59,411 nt of DNA, taken from the NCBI GenBank assembly GCA_014385265.1, contig JACRTJ010000019.1:1-59411 (forward strand), given 5' to 3'. Positions within the stretch are counted from its first letter, which is position 1. Each line of letters begins with the position of its first letter. This stretch comes from Enterocloster hominis (ex Liu et al. 2021). Lineage in GTDB: Bacteria > Bacillota > Clostridia > Lachnospirales > Lachnospiraceae. Of this stretch, positions 24,493 to 32,508 are shown one piece after another. Below the pieces are notes generated by a model. The model saw only the letters and a list, made by a program, of their open reading frames with translations, did no database searches and was not told the origin of the DNA. The position numbers and the translations under genes are program-made.

Positions 24493-26051
24493 TATTCGCA
24501 CTTCTTTAAGTAAGTCTTCCAGCTCAGAACCCACTTTGCCGGATCGTCCATCTCAGACTCGTCAACCTGGTGGGTAACGCTTCTGTGCGGAGCGGTCTTA
24601 ATGGTCTCCGGATCCTCATGAGCCTCCTTGAATACATACTTTAAGGTCTCGATGTACTCGTCGATATCCTTCTTGGACGGAGTCTCTGTGGGCTCTAAGG
24701 TCATGGGCTCAGGCAGATAGAACGGATGGTGGGAGGTCCAGTAGTGCATACCGAAGTCCATCATTCTTCTCTGGATATCGAGAGTACCGATGCCGGTCTC
24801 CTTCTCCAGGTTCTCTAAGGAATAGCGGGCCTGCTCCACTCTCTGGTTGTGTCCGTCCTCGTAGTAAGCGGAAACCTCCGGAAGCTCCATTAACTTCTTA
24901 AATAAGTAGTTGTTGTTGAGAACTGCGGTCTTTGCAACCTGATACAGTCCGTTGGGGCCTAAGGAACGGATCCAGCAGTATGCCTTTAATACGACCTGGG
25001 CAACGCCGTACCACTCTCTTACCTTGCCAACTGCACACGCATTGCTTGGTGTCTCATAATCGAAGAAGTATTTCTGGCCGTCAAAGCCCACAAGGGGAGC
25101 CGGAAGATACTTCACCAGATCCTTCTGTACGCCGGTAGCGCCGCAGGCCGGGCCGCCGCAGCCGTGAGGTGTGGAGAAGGTCTTGTGCAGGTTGAAGAAG
25201 CACATATCAAAGCCTGCATCTCTGGCTCTTGTAACGCCCAGAAGACCGTTTGCGTTTGCCTGGTCATATGCGCAGAGGCCGCCGATGGAATGGATGTAAT
25301 CCACGAATTCTTTTACATGGCTGTTGTAAACGCCGGTATCCTCCGGGTTTGCAACGATGTATCCAGCTGTCTTCGGACCTGCAACTGCCTTTAACTGCTC
25401 AAGATCCGGCACACCGGTCTTGGGATCCGGCTGTAAGAAGATGATCTTAAAGCCTGCAACGTGAGGAGCTGCTGCATCGGACGGATGGGAGTAAATGGTC
25501 GTGATGATCTCGTCACGGTCCTCGCCTTTATCCTTGAAGTAAGCGCGGATCAGGGAAGCCATGGTCATGATACCCTGGGAGCCGCCGCTGGGCTGGAAGG
25601 AGAAACGGTCCATACCGGAGATCTCACACATATATTTATCTGTTTCATGGAAGATCTGGAGCATACCCTGTACAGTGCTCTCATCCTGGAGCGGATGGTA
25701 CTCACGTACCAGGTTTGCCAGCTGATCGTTTACCTTGGGGCTGTACTTAACAGTACATGTACCCTGGCCGATCTCGATATTCACATCGGCGCCCAGTGTC
25801 TGCTGTGCCAGTCTGGAATAATGGCGTAATACAGCAGCCTGAGACATTTCCGGAAGATTTAATTTTGTATTTCTTGCCATTCCTGCGGGGATGGCTGCCT
25901 CGCCTTCCACTTCCTCTGCAACGGCCTTCTCCGGCTGTCCCACAAGGATACCGCGCTCGCCGGGAGTGCTCAGTTCATAAATGATCGGCTCATCCCACTT
26001 TGCCTGGTGGAAGCCTGTTCTTACTTTAGAAGATCTGTCTATTCTTTTCAC
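24492..26051 (-). CDS. GcvPB-like PLP decarboxylase subunit (divergent)
   Basis: A 519-residue homologue of glycine dehydrogenase subunit 2, the PLP-carrying half of the split P-protein. The PLP lysine motif FNLHKTFSTPHG is intact, with Lys290. The N-terminal segment GQGTCTVKYSPKVND matches family GSCTMKYNPKIN. In place of the near-invariant SAHGTNPASA segment it has SHPSDAAAPHVAGF (188-201). The C terminus keeps EPTETPSKKDIDEY and HPFYLPEP. It may decarboxylate glycine, but the altered active-site loop suggests another amino acid. No GcvH or GcvT gene is in the window. Follows GcvPA by 21 bases. Confidence 0.85.
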   Translation of the reverse strand: MKRIDRSSKVRTGFHQAKWDEPIIYELSTPGERGILVGQPEKAVAEEVEGEAAIPAGMARNTKLNLPEMSQAAVLRHYSRLAQQTLGADVNIEIGQGTCTVKYSPKVNDQLANLVREYHPLQDESTVQGMLQIFHETDKYMCEISGMDRFSFQPSGGSQGIMTMASLIRAYFKDKGEDRDEIITTIYSHPSDAAAPHVAGFKIIFLQPDPKTGVPDLEQLKAVAGPKTAGYIVANPEDTGVYNSHVKEFVDYIHSIGGLCAYDQANANGLLGVTRARDAGFDMCFFNLHKTFSTPHGCGGPACGATGVQKDLVKYLPAPLVGFDGQKYFFDYETPSNACAVGKVREWYGVAQVVLKAYCWIRSLGPNGLYQVAKTAVLNNNYLFKKLMELPEVSAYYEDGHNQRVEQARYSLENLEKETGIGTLDIQRRMMDFGMHYWTSHHPFYLPEPMTLEPTETPSKKDIDEYIETLKYVFKEAHEDPETIKTAPHRSVTHQVDESEMDDPAKWVLSWKTYLKKCE

Positions 26052-26072
26052 AATATCATTCCTTTCTGCAGC

Positions 26073-27464
26073 TTACTGGAGCACTTCTTTGAGGGCTGCC
26101 GCTAAAGTATCAATATCTTCCTTGGTGTGGATCTCAGTTACACAGTAAAGTGCGGACTGGCCCAGGTTTGCAAACTCTGCGGAAAGGTCCTTTCCACCGA
26201 AAATGCCCTTTTCAAGCAATGCCTTGTTGATGTCTGCAACGGTCTTTCCTGTGCCGTTGAAGTCAACAACGAACTCTTTGAAGAATGCGGAACCGAATGC
26301 ATTGGCTTTCACGCCCGGAACCTCATTTAATTTCTTAACTGCATACTGGGCGTTGGCCATGATCTTTTTGCCAACCTCAGCCATGCCCTGCGGTCCCATG
26401 GTAGCCAGGTATACGCCTGCTGTGATGCCCCAGAGAGCAGACTGGGTTCCTACATACTCCTTACCATGCTCTCTGTGATGACCGAAGGAAGTTCTGTCGT
26501 AAGCTACATCGCCGAAGCCGTACTCACCCGGCTTGGAGGTGGGAGCAAGACCAAACAGACGGGACGGGAACTCCATTACGAATTTCTCTTCGTCTCTGGT
26601 CGCCATGAAGCCGGACTGGCCTCCGCCGTAATACATGTGGATTCCGAGGGGCTGTAAATCTCCGCACACGATGTCAGCACCATAGGAGGGTGGTGTTGCC
26701 AGTACGCCAAGAGAAATCGGATCCACGCCAACCAGGCTCAGTCCTCCTGCTTCATGTACCATATCAGATATTTTCTGGCCATTGGGCTCGATTACGCCCA
26801 GATAGCCCGGATTCTCAAAGTATACGCCGATGGTATCTTCATTGATCTTGGACTTTAAGTCCTCCAGATCTAAGTGGCCCATGCAGTCGCATTTTACACT
26901 TACCATCTTTAAGCAGCATTCTGCGTAGTTTTCAATTACTTTCTTCTTCTCTGCGTCCATGTACTCCGGTACAAGGAGAGTGCTGCGGCCAGTGATACGC
27001 TGTGCCATACGTGCAGTTGTAGCGGCAGCCTGTGCCCAGTCCATGGTCGGAACGTTTACAACGTCCATGTCAACCAGCTCAGCTACCATGCTCTCGTACT
27101 CGAATAATGCCTGGAAACGGCCCTCGTCGTTGTAGGGCTCTCCGCCGTAAGCGGTTAAGAACTCACCCTTTCCGTTGATCTCGTCGCAGATCGCCGGAAC
27201 ATAGTGCTGCCAGCAGCCTGCGCCCAGGAAGTTTAAGTTCTTTTTGCAGTCTGTATCTTTGGAAAGGAGACGCTCTACGTGTCTTCTTAATTCATACTCA
27301 GAACCAAATGCCTCCGGCAGGTTCATCTCTTCTTTTAATTTTAACAGCTCCGGAACGTTTTTGTGGAGCTCTTCTAAAGAACTCATTCCGATTTCCTTCA
27401 GCATTTCTGCCTGGACGTCCGGTACAGAGTTCGGTATGTAAGGATGGCTTTCAAATCCTCTCAT
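26073..27464 (-). CDS. GcvPA-like decarboxylase subunit (divergent)
   Basis: A 463-residue homologue of glycine dehydrogenase subunit 1, the non-PLP half of the heterodimer. Recognisable blocks are FLGAGCWQHYVPAICDEI (79-96), FEYESMVAELVDMDV (121-135) and GADIVCGDLQPLGIHMYYGG (262-281). Several otherwise conserved stretches differ: TAYTPYQPE is TAYGGEPYN, and the [20 protein letters not shown] region reads DRTSFGHHREHGKEYVGTQS (323-342). The pair thus looks like a relative of GcvP with its own substrate. Second gene of the left-facing sigma-54 transcript. Confidence 0.85.
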   Translation of the reverse strand: MRGFESHPYIPNSVPDVQAEMLKEIGMSSLEELHKNVPELLKLKEEMNLPEAFGSEYELRRHVERLLSKDTDCKKNLNFLGAGCWQHYVPAICDEINGKGEFLTAYGGEPYNDEGRFQALFEYESMVAELVDMDVVNVPTMDWAQAAATTARMAQRITGRSTLLVPEYMDAEKKKVIENYAECCLKMVSVKCDCMGHLDLEDLKSKINEDTIGVYFENPGYLGVIEPNGQKISDMVHEAGGLSLVGVDPISLGVLATPPSYGADIVCGDLQPLGIHMYYGGGQSGFMATRDEEKFVMEFPSRLFGLAPTSKPGEYGFGDVAYDRTSFGHHREHGKEYVGTQSALWGITAGVYLATMGPQGMAEVGKKIMANAQYAVKKLNEVPGVKANAFGSAFFKEFVVDFNGTGKTVADINKALLEKGIFGGKDLSAEFANLGQSALYCVTEIHTKEDIDTLAAALKEVLQ

Positions 27465-27553
27465 GAGTCACTTTCCTCCTAAAAATGGTGAAATTAATTG
27501 TTTGAATCCGGGAACCGGAGCACCGGCTCCCGGCTGATATCCGTTTTAAACGA

Positions 27554-28351
27554 TTAAGCGATTCCGCCGCCGTCTACAACTAAGGCTGCGCCTGTTACCC
27601 AGCTTGCCAGGTCGCTGCACAGGAACAGAACGCCGTTGGCGATATCTTCCGGCATACCGATTCTTGCAAGCGGTCTGCTGGTTCCGCAGTCTTTCAGGTA
27701 ATCATCCATCTTAGCGTCGCCCTTTTCAACCATACCGGTCTGTCTTCCTTCATCACGAAGCATTGCAGTATCGGTATCGCCCGGGTTGATGCTGTTTACA
27801 CGGATGTTCATTGGGCCGTAGTCGATGGCCATAGCTCTTGTTACGTTTACGATACCGCCCTTAACTGCACAGTATGCAGCTGCCAGGTCGCCGCCCTTTA
27901 AGCCCCAGCCGGAGCCAGTGTTTACGATGCTTCCGCCGCCGTTGGCTTCCATTACCGGAATTACATATTTGGAGAAGAGGAATAAGCCCTTAAGACCTAC
28001 ATCCAGAACGAAATCCCATTCCTTCTCAGATAAGTCAGCCATTTTCTTTCTTACAGTAACGCCTGCGTTGTTATGTAAGATATCGATCTTTCCGAATTTT
28101 GCAACGATGGCGTCCACCGTAGCCTTAACCTGCTCCTCGTTGGTAACGTCGCACTGGAAGAAAGCAGCGTCACGGCCTGCGTCTCTTAACTCCTGTGCCT
28201 TCTCCTCGCCCTTGGGGCTGATATCTACCATAGCGATCTTTGCGCCGTAAGCGGATAATAACTCACATACGCCAAGACCGATTCCGGAGCTGCCTCCAGT
28301 GATAACTGCAACTTTTCCTGTGAGATTTAAGGGATCTTTCTTAACTAACAT
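27554..28351 (-). CDS. SDR-family NAD(P)-dependent oxidoreductase
   Basis: A 265-residue classical short-chain dehydrogenase. Cofactor motif TGGSSGIG (near residues 18-25), NNAG, catalytic Ser in NTGSG, and YCAVK with Tyr and Lys are present; the tail is WVTGAALVVDGG. An acidic Asp (AMVDIS) after strand 2 suggests NAD(H). Substrates could be a hydroxy acid or alcohol; not determinable. It is the first gene after the -24/-12 promoter at 28477-28492, with a leader of about 115 bases and AGGAGG ahead of the ATG. Confidence 0.9.
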   Translation of the reverse strand: MLVKKDPLNLTGKVAVITGGSSGIGLGVCELLSAYGAKIAMVDISPKGEEKAQELRDAGRDAAFFQCDVTNEEQVKATVDAIVAKFGKIDILHNNAGVTVRKKMADLSEKEWDFVLDVGLKGLFLFSKYVIPVMEANGGGSIVNTGSGWGLKGGDLAAAYCAVKGGIVNVTRAMAIDYGPMNIRVNSINPGDTDTAMLRDEGRQTGMVEKGDAKMDDYLKDCGTSRPLARIGMPEDIANGVLFLCSDLASWVTGAALVVDGGGIA

Positions 28352-28476
28352 ACATTTTCCTCCTAAATTGATATTTGGATGTTACAATAAGTTTCCATTT
28401 CATTTATCCGTCCGGCACCAGGACCAGACCGATGACTTCCGACTGTACTGACCTTTTTGTACTGCCCTTTTATAAA

Positions 28477-28492
28477 AGCAATTCCCATGCCA
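28477..28492 (-). promoter_or_regulatory. Sigma-54 (-24/-12) promoter for the SDR-GcvPA-GcvPB operon
   Basis: On the minus strand the sequence is TGGCATGGGAATTGCT. It matches the sigma-54 consensus TGGCAC-N5-TTGCW at all key positions, with GG and GC ten bases apart. It points at the SDR gene (start 28351); the predicted start point is near 28465. Confidence 0.8.
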
Positions 28493-28573
28493 ACTTCTCG
28501 CATCTCCGCCCTGTTTTATTTATTTTCTCAATAGTCCCCTGCATTTACAGGGATTTTTTCTATCTGGTCTGTT

Positions 28574-28669
28574 TGTCAATCTGTCTCTGCCTGTCATTGA
28601 CACAAAGAAAATTGTCATCCCATCACGTCTCTTCGATGTCACCTGTCACTATCATGTCATTCAATGTCA
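28574..28669 (-). promoter_or_regulatory. TGTCA repeat cluster, probable enhancer for the sigma-54 activator
   Basis: Seven TGTCA units on the plus strand start at 28574, 28592, 28613, 28637, 28644, 28655 and 28665. The second is part of the perfect palindrome TGTCATTGACA (28592-28602). Most spacings are near one or two helical turns. The cluster is 80-180 bases upstream of the -24/-12 element, the normal distance for an activator, and just upstream of the activator gene's own promoter. Confidence 0.65.
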
Positions 28670-28695
28670 ACTTGTGCCATTTTTGCCATTTGTAT

Positions 28696-28724
28696 TTGTC
28701 TTTTCCCTGGTTCCATGGTATAAT
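28696..28724 (+). promoter_or_regulatory. Vegetative promoter of the sigma-54 activator gene
   Basis: TTGTCT (28696-28701), 17 bases, TATAAT (28719-28724) preceded by TGG, an extended -10. It is 57 bases before the start at 28781. TGTCA sites directly upstream could allow self-regulation. Confidence 0.7.
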
Positions 28725-28780
28725 TTATAAAGATTTTCGACGAACTCTCTCCACTGACCTTTGGGAAAGGAGTCTGTCTT

Positions 28781-30517
28781 ATGACAAACCTGGAAGTGAT
28801 CCGCCCGTTCATTGAACGTTTTATCACCGCCGTCAGCAATTCCCTGAGGCTGGAAATGGCAATTTTTGACGGCAGCTGCCAGTTGTTCTACTGTACGCCT
28901 ACCTACTCGAAGAAAAAAGGACGCTCCGTCCATACTCCCTCCCTCCAGGAGGTGATCGAAAACGGAAGCATCTTAATCAATACTCCCGGAGAAATGGCCT
29001 CCTGCATCGGCTGCCGGTTCCGGGACCACTGCCCCTCCACCATTGAGATCCTGTGCTGCATCCACGCAGGAACCGAGGTGGCAGGCGTTCTGGCCTTCAC
29101 CTCCTTTACTAAGGAAGGTCAAAAACGGATCACCGAAAATGATGCCGTTTACCTGAACGCCATCACAGAAATGGCAAATCTCTTCGGCAACCAGCTGGAG
29201 ACTATGACAAACGGACAGAGTCCGGCCAATCTGGATGCCAGCATCCTGCCGGTTATGGAGCTCTGTGATCAGCCGCTGCTCTTAACTGACGCCCACGGTG
29301 TGATCCTTCAATATAACCAGCTGGCCGAGGATCTTTTAAAGGTCTGCGAACTGACCTCCGCATCCCTTTGGCAGATCTTCCCCAATTCCGTCGTAAAGCG
29401 GATCATGGAGGGCAACGACCTGTTTGAAAAGAGTGTGACCATCAGCGGCATGGCCACCAAGATCTCCACCAGAGCCGTAAAGATCAACGGCCAGGTCACC
29501 GGTTTCTATATCCGGATCTCCGACCAGCTCCGGGCGCTTTCCAAGGACACCAGCTATTTTGAAGGGATCATCGGCACCAGCCCGGCCATTTCCGAGGTCC
29601 AGAGGATGATCCGGCGGATCGCCGACAGTCCCACTCCGGTGCTGATCACCGGGGAGACCGGCACTGGAAAAGAGCTGATCGCCAGAGCCATCCACGAGCA
29701 GAGCCGCCGGAGCAAATACCCCTTTGTGGCCATCAACTGCTCCAGTATCCCGGACAATCTGTTTGAAAGTGAACTGTTTGGCTATGAGGAGGGCTCCTTC
29801 ACCGGAGCGAAAAAGGGCGGAAAGATCGGAAAGATCGAGATGGCCCAGGGCGGAACCCTGTTTTTGGATGAGATCGGGGAAATGCCGCTCTTTGCCCAGC
29901 CAAAGCTCCTCCGGATCCTTCAGGAATATGAGCTGGAACGGGTGGGCTCCAATAAAAAGATCCATCTGGATATCCGGGTCATTGCCGCCACCAACCGGGA
30001 CCTGGGTGAAATGGTGGCAGAAAAGACCTTCCGCGGAGACCTGTATTACCGGATCAACGTGATCAATCTGAAGCTGCCGCCCCTGAGGACCAGGAAGGAT
30101 GATATCATCCCTATTTCAGAAAACTATATTAAGAAGCTGAAGCTGAAGCTGAAGATGGACACTCCTTTATCCTCCATTTCTCCAGAGGCCCGGCAGCTGC
30201 TTTTAGATTACCAGTGGCCCGGGAATGTGCGCCAGCTTCAGAATGTGATCGAATACGCTGCCAACCTCTGTGAGACCGATGTGCTGATGCCAGGTGACCT
30301 TCCGGAGACCATGCATACCGAAAGACTTCCCTCTCTGCCGCCCGTCTCCCCCTTTCCTCCCTCCCAGGATTCCCGGGACCAGGAGCTCCTGGAGCTCTTT
30401 GAAAAATACGGCTATACTCTGGAGGGGAAAAAGCGGATCGCCGACGAGCTGCATATCAGCCTTCGGACCCTGTACCGGCGAATCAGCCATCTCAAAGAAG
30501 AATTGTCAAAAAATTGA
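28781..30517 (+). CDS. Sigma-54-dependent transcriptional activator
   Basis: A 578-residue enhancer-binding protein. Residues 1-140 form a sensory domain with a Cys cluster: Cys75, Cys78, Cys84, Cys92 and Cys93. A PAS-like domain covers about 155-250. The AAA+ domain follows: Walker A GETGTGKE (291-298), sigma-54 contact loop GSFTGA (338-343, with Ser in place of the usual Ala) and Walker B GGTLFLDEIGE (357-367). A Fis-type helix-turn-helix ends the protein (KKRIADELHISLRTLYRR). It stands between the two sigma-54 promoters of the island and is the natural regulator of both. The signal is unknown; the Cys cluster could bind metal, FeS or sense redox. Confidence 0.93.
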   Translation: MTNLEVIRPFIERFITAVSNSLRLEMAIFDGSCQLFYCTPTYSKKKGRSVHTPSLQEVIENGSILINTPGEMASCIGCRFRDHCPSTIEILCCIHAGTEVAGVLAFTSFTKEGQKRITENDAVYLNAITEMANLFGNQLETMTNGQSPANLDASILPVMELCDQPLLLTDAHGVILQYNQLAEDLLKVCELTSASLWQIFPNSVVKRIMEGNDLFEKSVTISGMATKISTRAVKINGQVTGFYIRISDQLRALSKDTSYFEGIIGTSPAISEVQRMIRRIADSPTPVLITGETGTGKELIARAIHEQSRRSKYPFVAINCSSIPDNLFESELFGYEEGSFTGAKKGGKIGKIEMAQGGTLFLDEIGEMPLFAQPKLLRILQEYELERVGSNKKIHLDIRVIAATNRDLGEMVAEKTFRGDLYYRINVINLKLPPLRTRKDDIIPISENYIKKLKLKLKMDTPLSSISPEARQLLLDYQWPGNVRQLQNVIEYAANLCETDVLMPGDLPETMHTERLPSLPPVSPFPPSQDSRDQELLELFEKYGYTLEGKKRIADELHISLRTLYRRISHLKEELSKN

Positions 30518-30545
30518 CTGGATTTCACACTCCAGTCATTTTTTT
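30516..30545 (+). terminator. Terminator of the activator gene
   Basis: GACTGGA (30516-30522) pairs with TCCAGTC (30531-30537), followed by A and seven T. It overlaps the stop codon. Confidence 0.85.
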
Positions 30546-30574
30546 GGCATTAAACTGGCAAATAATATCTATTC

Positions 30575-30598
30575 TGTCACTTCTGTCAACCTCTGTCA
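30575..30598 (+). promoter_or_regulatory. Second TGTCA cluster, probable enhancer for the NhaC-like gene
   Basis: Three TGTCA units start at 30575, 30584 and 30594, spaced 9-10 bases; a further one is at 30504. The cluster is 140-165 bases upstream of the -24/-12 element at 30738-30753. The unit is the same as in the 28574-28669 cluster, which suggests one regulator for both. Confidence 0.6.
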
Positions 30599-30737
30599 GT
30601 CCCCTTCAAAAAACTCTCCGCTCTTTTATCCCTCTTCCACAGACATTTGTTTTTCCTATAAAATGCGGCGTTTCTATCAATATTCTCTTTGTCTCCCTTG
30701 TTTTTTTTGTACATTTTTTATAGTTTTTGTGCGCTTT

Positions 30738-30753
30738 CGGCACAGAAATTGCT
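30738..30753 (+). promoter_or_regulatory. Sigma-54 (-24/-12) promoter of the NhaC-like transporter
   Basis: CGGCACAGAAATTGCT matches the sigma-54 consensus (GGCAC, then TTGC, with GG and GC ten bases apart). Predicted start near 30765, giving an 80-base leader. The rest of 30599-30737 is AT-rich with no gene. Confidence 0.8.
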
Positions 30754-30844
30754 TAAATACACAGTAACAAAGTTAAATGGCAGGTGCACGGAGGAGCAGC
30801 CGGAGAATCTCCTCCTGCACAGCCGCTAAAAAGGAGGAATTTGT

Positions 30845-32440
30845 ATGGAAGCTAACTATGGGATTTTGGCATTGATCCCCCCGGTTGTGGCAATCGGACT
30901 TTGCTTCGCAACCAAACAGGTACTGATCTCCATGTTTGCCGGACTCTTCGCCGGTGCTCTGGTCATCAGCAACTGGAACCCCTTTGCAGCAGCGTCCTAT
31001 TCTCTGGATGCGCTGGCAACAAACATGGCGGACAACGTTGTTCTGCTCCTCTTCACGCTCTTCATGGGCGTTGGCATCGCCTTTATCTGGAGACTGGGCG
31101 GCAGCTACGCTCTGGCAGAAGCAGCCAAAAGACGCTTCAAAAAGAGACGTTCCGTATGTCTGGGAACCTGGGGCCTTGGTATGGTCTGCTCCGTAAATGA
31201 CTGTCTGGTTGCAGCCGTTGACGGAAACGTGTTCCGTGACATCTGTAAGGATTATCGGATTTCTTCCGAGAAATTCTCCTATGTTCTTGACTCCACCGCA
31301 GCTCCGGCCGCAGCATTCTTCATTTCTGACTGGATCGCATACCAGATCAGCATGATCGGCCAGGGTCTTGACATGGCTGGGATCACCGGCATCACACCTG
31401 TAAGCGCCTACATCAACGGCCTTCCCTTCAATATGTACTCCATCTTCACCCTGATCTTCGTAGGCATGATGATGTACACAGGAAGAGACTACGGCCCCAT
31501 GTTAAAGGCTGAGGTACGTGCCCTGACCACCGGTCAGTTCACCAGCCCCACTGCAAAACCGATGTTAGACGTTGGAAGCGAGCTTGGCGAAGCGAAAAAG
31601 ACAAAACCCATGATCATGTGCTTCGTTCTTCCCATCGTAATTGCATTTGCCATCATCATCGCCGGTATCCTTTACACCGGTATCACCAATCCGGACCGTT
31701 CCGGCACAGGCATCATGGCCATTCTTGACGCCTGCGACGCCCAGAAGGCTCTGTACTGGGGCTCCTTTGGTATGGCAGTTACCGGTATCGTGCTGGCACT
31801 GGCTACCAGGATCATGACCTTTGAAGAGACCATGACCACCATCGTTGACGGCTTCAAGCTGATGTCCATGACCGGCGCGATCCTGGTTTTGGCATGGTCC
31901 CTGGGCTCTGTAACAAAGAGCATGGGCCTTGGCGATTTCGTAGCTACCTATGTAGGCGAGAGCATCCCCACCGGTCTCCTTCCGTTACTGGTGCTTGTCT
32001 GCTCCTGTCTGGTTGCTTTCGCAACTGGTACCTCCTGGGGAACCATGGCTATCATGACTCCTCTTGCGATCCAGCTTGGATACGCCATCACCGGCGACAT
32101 CACATTCTCCACCGGTATGACTGGTGCAGTTGTTTCCGGCGCTATCTTCGGCGATCACTGCTCACCTGTATCCGATACCACCGTTATGGCCTCCATCTTC
32201 TCCGGTGCTGACCATATCGAACACGTAGGAACCCAGGTTCCGTACGCTGTAACCGTGATCTCTGTGATCGCAGTCCTGTACGTGATCTTCGGCTTCACAA
32301 GGGTTTCACCGTTCGTGCTGATCCCGATCGGTATCGTTGCCCTGTACTTCTTACAGATCGTTCTTCATAAGTACTACATGAAGAAGTACAACATCGATCC
32401 CAATTACAGAAAGTTCATGACTGAAGACCATAAGAAATAA
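30845..32440 (+). CDS. NhaC-family Na+/H+ antiporter or organic-acid/amino-acid transporter
   Basis: A 531-residue polytopic membrane protein of the NhaC superfamily with about 11-12 hydrophobic segments. The family signature GDHCSPVSDTTVMAS is present (near residues 436-450), as are DSTAAPAAAFFISDW and GTSWGTMAIMTP. Characterised relatives include Na+/H+ antiporters and the malate/lactate exchanger MleN, so the substrate may be an organic or amino acid driven by sodium or protons. Its sigma-54 promoter and TGTCA sites mirror those of the divergent operon, which suggests it imports the substrate of that pathway (inference). AAAAAGGAGG precedes the ATG. Confidence 0.88.
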   Translation: MEANYGILALIPPVVAIGLCFATKQVLISMFAGLFAGALVISNWNPFAAASYSLDALATNMADNVVLLLFTLFMGVGIAFIWRLGGSYALAEAAKRRFKKRRSVCLGTWGLGMVCSVNDCLVAAVDGNVFRDICKDYRISSEKFSYVLDSTAAPAAAFFISDWIAYQISMIGQGLDMAGITGITPVSAYINGLPFNMYSIFTLIFVGMMMYTGRDYGPMLKAEVRALTTGQFTSPTAKPMLDVGSELGEAKKTKPMIMCFVLPIVIAFAIIIAGILYTGITNPDRSGTGIMAILDACDAQKALYWGSFGMAVTGIVLALATRIMTFEETMTTIVDGFKLMSMTGAILVLAWSLGSVTKSMGLGDFVATYVGESIPTGLLPLLVLVCSCLVAFATGTSWGTMAIMTPLAIQLGYAITGDITFSTGMTGAVVSGAIFGDHCSPVSDTTVMASIFSGADHIEHVGTQVPYAVTVISVIAVLYVIFGFTRVSPFVLIPIGIVALYFLQIVLHKYYMKKYNIDPNYRKFMTEDHKK

Positions 32441-32466
32441 GACGATCCTGTCTCATCTACATAAAA

Positions 32467-32502
32467 AAGAACAGCTGCACCTGTTAAGGTGTGGCTGTTC
32501 TT
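32467..32502. terminator. Bidirectional terminator between the NhaC-like and PPi-phosphofructokinase genes
   Basis: A 15-base stem (AAGAACAGC on the left arm, GCTGTTCTT on the right) with a six-base loop, flanked by A-runs on the left and T-runs on the right, serves the two convergent genes. Confidence 0.85.
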
Positions 32503-32508
32503 TTTTCT

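Noticed and set aside
28352..28476. A glycine riboswitch before the GcvP-like operon
   Set aside because: The 115-base leader shows no paired aptamer pattern; control is better explained by the sigma-54 promoter.
28574..28669. The TGTCA repeats as a small CRISPR-like or transposon-end array
   Set aside because: Units are five bases with irregular gaps and no spacers of fixed length; placement relative to a -24/-12 promoter fits an activator site.
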